Source: a bacterium (GTDB taxonomy: Bacteria; Auribacterota; UBA3054). Taken from it: a stretch of DNA of 6,211 bases. Positions within the stretch are counted from its first letter, which is position 1, and each line of letters opens with the position of its first letter. Shown piece after piece: positions 5,056-6,211 of the stretch. A program made the position numbers and the translations under genes. The stretch lies in the NCBI GenBank assembly GCA_017444325.1, contig JAFSWV010000069.1, positions 1-6,211 on the forward strand, in the 5' to 3' direction. Under the pieces are notes generated by a model. The model was given only the letters and a program-made list of their open reading frames with translations, searched no databases and had not been told where the DNA came from.

Positions 5056-6211
5056 GTCGAGTTTTACAACGTTTCCAACAAAGAGCTCGACGTGCATGTC
5101 ACCGCCTCCGAGGAATGGCTCACCATCGACGACCACGTGACGATACCCCCGAACTCCAAGGCCAAATACGCGGTCACCATCAATCGCGAGAAAGTCCAGG
5201 GCCCCGTCAGCGGCCAGCTCGGCCTTGCCTGGGGCGAGGAATCCATGACTCTGAACGTTTCGGCGGACACGCCCAGGCCCATTCCCGCCTTCAGCAAGAC
5301 CAAGGACATCACTCTGAAATCCACGACGAAATCCTTCGACGTGACCAACGAAGGCAGCGTCAGCCTGGTCTATGATTTCGCCAGTGACACGGAAGGCGCA
5401 GTCATCAACCCCGCCAAGGGCGAGATCTCCGCCGGCACCACGACGACCTTCTACTACACCATCGGCGAAGGCTGCCCCAGGCCCGGCACGGTGGTCTACA
5501 CCATGGAGTACAATTCCTACGACGGCAGCAAAGAGACCTTCACGGTCAGCAACTACGCCAACACTTACTACGTCAGCCCGGAAGGCAATGACGACAACGA
5601 CGGCACTTCTCCAGAGACTGCTTGGAAGACGCTGGCCTACGCCTTCGAGGCTGTTCCCAACGGATCCGCCGAAGAAGGTTACATCACGCTTTCCGTGGCC
5701 ACCGCCGTTTACGCCGGAGACTCTCAGCAGCCCACCGACTGGACCCTTGATCTTTCCAAGAAGTCCTACCTCTGGGTGAAAGGCGAGACCACGGACAAAC
5801 CCATCTATGTCACCGGATATTTCATCGATCAGATCGACAGACCGCTTTTGACTCCCGGCGAAAAGAAGTGGCACAAGGGAACGGGCGGCGACGTTTGGGA
5901 CGAAGTTCCCGCCGTCAAGATGGAGAATGTGGACCACGTCCGCTTCAGCAACTTCATATTGGACGGCTCCTTCCCCGACACCAACATCGTGACGACGGGC
6001 GTGGGCGCCAGCCTCCCCAACATGACGGAACTGATCGGCATCAACAACGCCAACGGTGTCCAGATCGACAACAACTACTTCTACGGCATGTTCGACGGGG
6101 AGTGCTATGACGTGACCACCAACCAGGTCACCAACTGGGAGCACTTCTACTACATCGGCCTGACCTATCACGGCAATATCGGTCCGGACGACATCACGAT
6201 CAACAACAACC
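5056..6211 (+). pseudogene. Continuation of the interrupted secreted protein: Ig/BACON-like domains plus parallel beta-helix, runs off the window
   Basis: The frame of the 3478 gene continues for 385 codons without another stop. It starts at once with VEFYNVSNKELDVHVTA and EEWLTI, the natural continuation of the Ig/BACON-like sandwich begun before the TAA. A second similar domain follows (about 5275-5555, with FDVTNEGSVSLVYDF and GEISAGTTTTF). Next comes YYVSPEGNDDNDGTSPETAW (5566-5625), the usual opening of secreted pectate-lyase-like right-handed beta-helix proteins. Helix-type turns VDHVRFSNFILDG and NGVQIDNNYFYG come later. No start codon with a ribosome site lies just after the TAA; the first in-frame ATG (5245) has none. 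It therefore looks like one gene broken by a nonsense change, a sequence error, or stop readthrough. Codon use before and after the stop is alike, suggesting a recent event. The C-terminus is outside the window. Confidence 0.75.

Noticed and set aside
4609..6171. A 520-codon open frame on the minus strand across the second half of the large secreted gene
   Set aside because: It lies in exact codon register opposite the sense frame, so its stops would need sense TTA, CTA or TCA codons, which this gene almost never uses. The translation is low-complexity V/G/D/H-rich without recognisable motifs, typical of an antisense shadow.
5056..6211. The post-TAA region as an independent gene with its own start
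   Set aside because: The frame begins mid-domain, and no in-frame ATG or GTG near 5056-5250 has a purine-rich ribosome site. Domain continuity across the TAA favours one interrupted gene.

Overview
The window comes from a Gram-negative bacterium: it carries an LptF/LptG-type lipopolysaccharide-export permease and Sec signal peptides. Coding GC content looks moderate, roughly 50-55%. The three clearest promoters carry an ordinary sigma70-type -10 box (TACAAT or TATAAT). That argues against Bacteroidota, whose promoters use a different -7 element. The large secreted protein, with kelch-like, BACON/Ig-like and parallel beta-helix parts, resembles the secretomes of uncultured polysaccharide-degrading PVC-group bacteria (Verrucomicrobiota, Kiritimatiellota, Lentisphaerota). 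That placement is inference only.

Layout: (1) positions 1-51, minus strand, hold the 5' two thirds of a tRNA-Ala (anticodon CGC), cut by the window edge, with its own near-consensus promoter at 77-105. (2) Positions 179-2073, plus strand, hold a two-gene unit: a GT2-family polyprenol-phosphate mannosyltransferase (Dpm1-like), then 5 nt later an LptF/LptG-family permease. Both suggest envelope glycolipid work. (3) Positions 2070-3343, minus strand, hold a second two-gene unit: a polytopic membrane protein of unknown function, then folA (dihydrofolate reductase). The two are coupled by a TGATG stop/start overlap. folA meets the permease gene tail to tail, and their stop codons share bases. (4) From 3478 to the window end, plus strand, runs a very large exported protein. 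Its reading frame is broken once, by a TAA at 5053-5055 inside an Ig/BACON-like domain. The same frame then stays open for 385 codons to the edge.

The divergent spacer 3344-3477 holds back-to-back promoters. The minus-strand one puts the predicted transcription start on the ATG of the membrane-protein gene, suggesting a leaderless mRNA. Three promoters share the 12-mer TTTTGCTAYAAT. I see no phage, insertion sequence, CRISPR or defence system. The items most worth a second look are the in-frame TAA, the shared extended -10 motif with its leaderless gene, and the shortened substrate-site loop of the DHFR.
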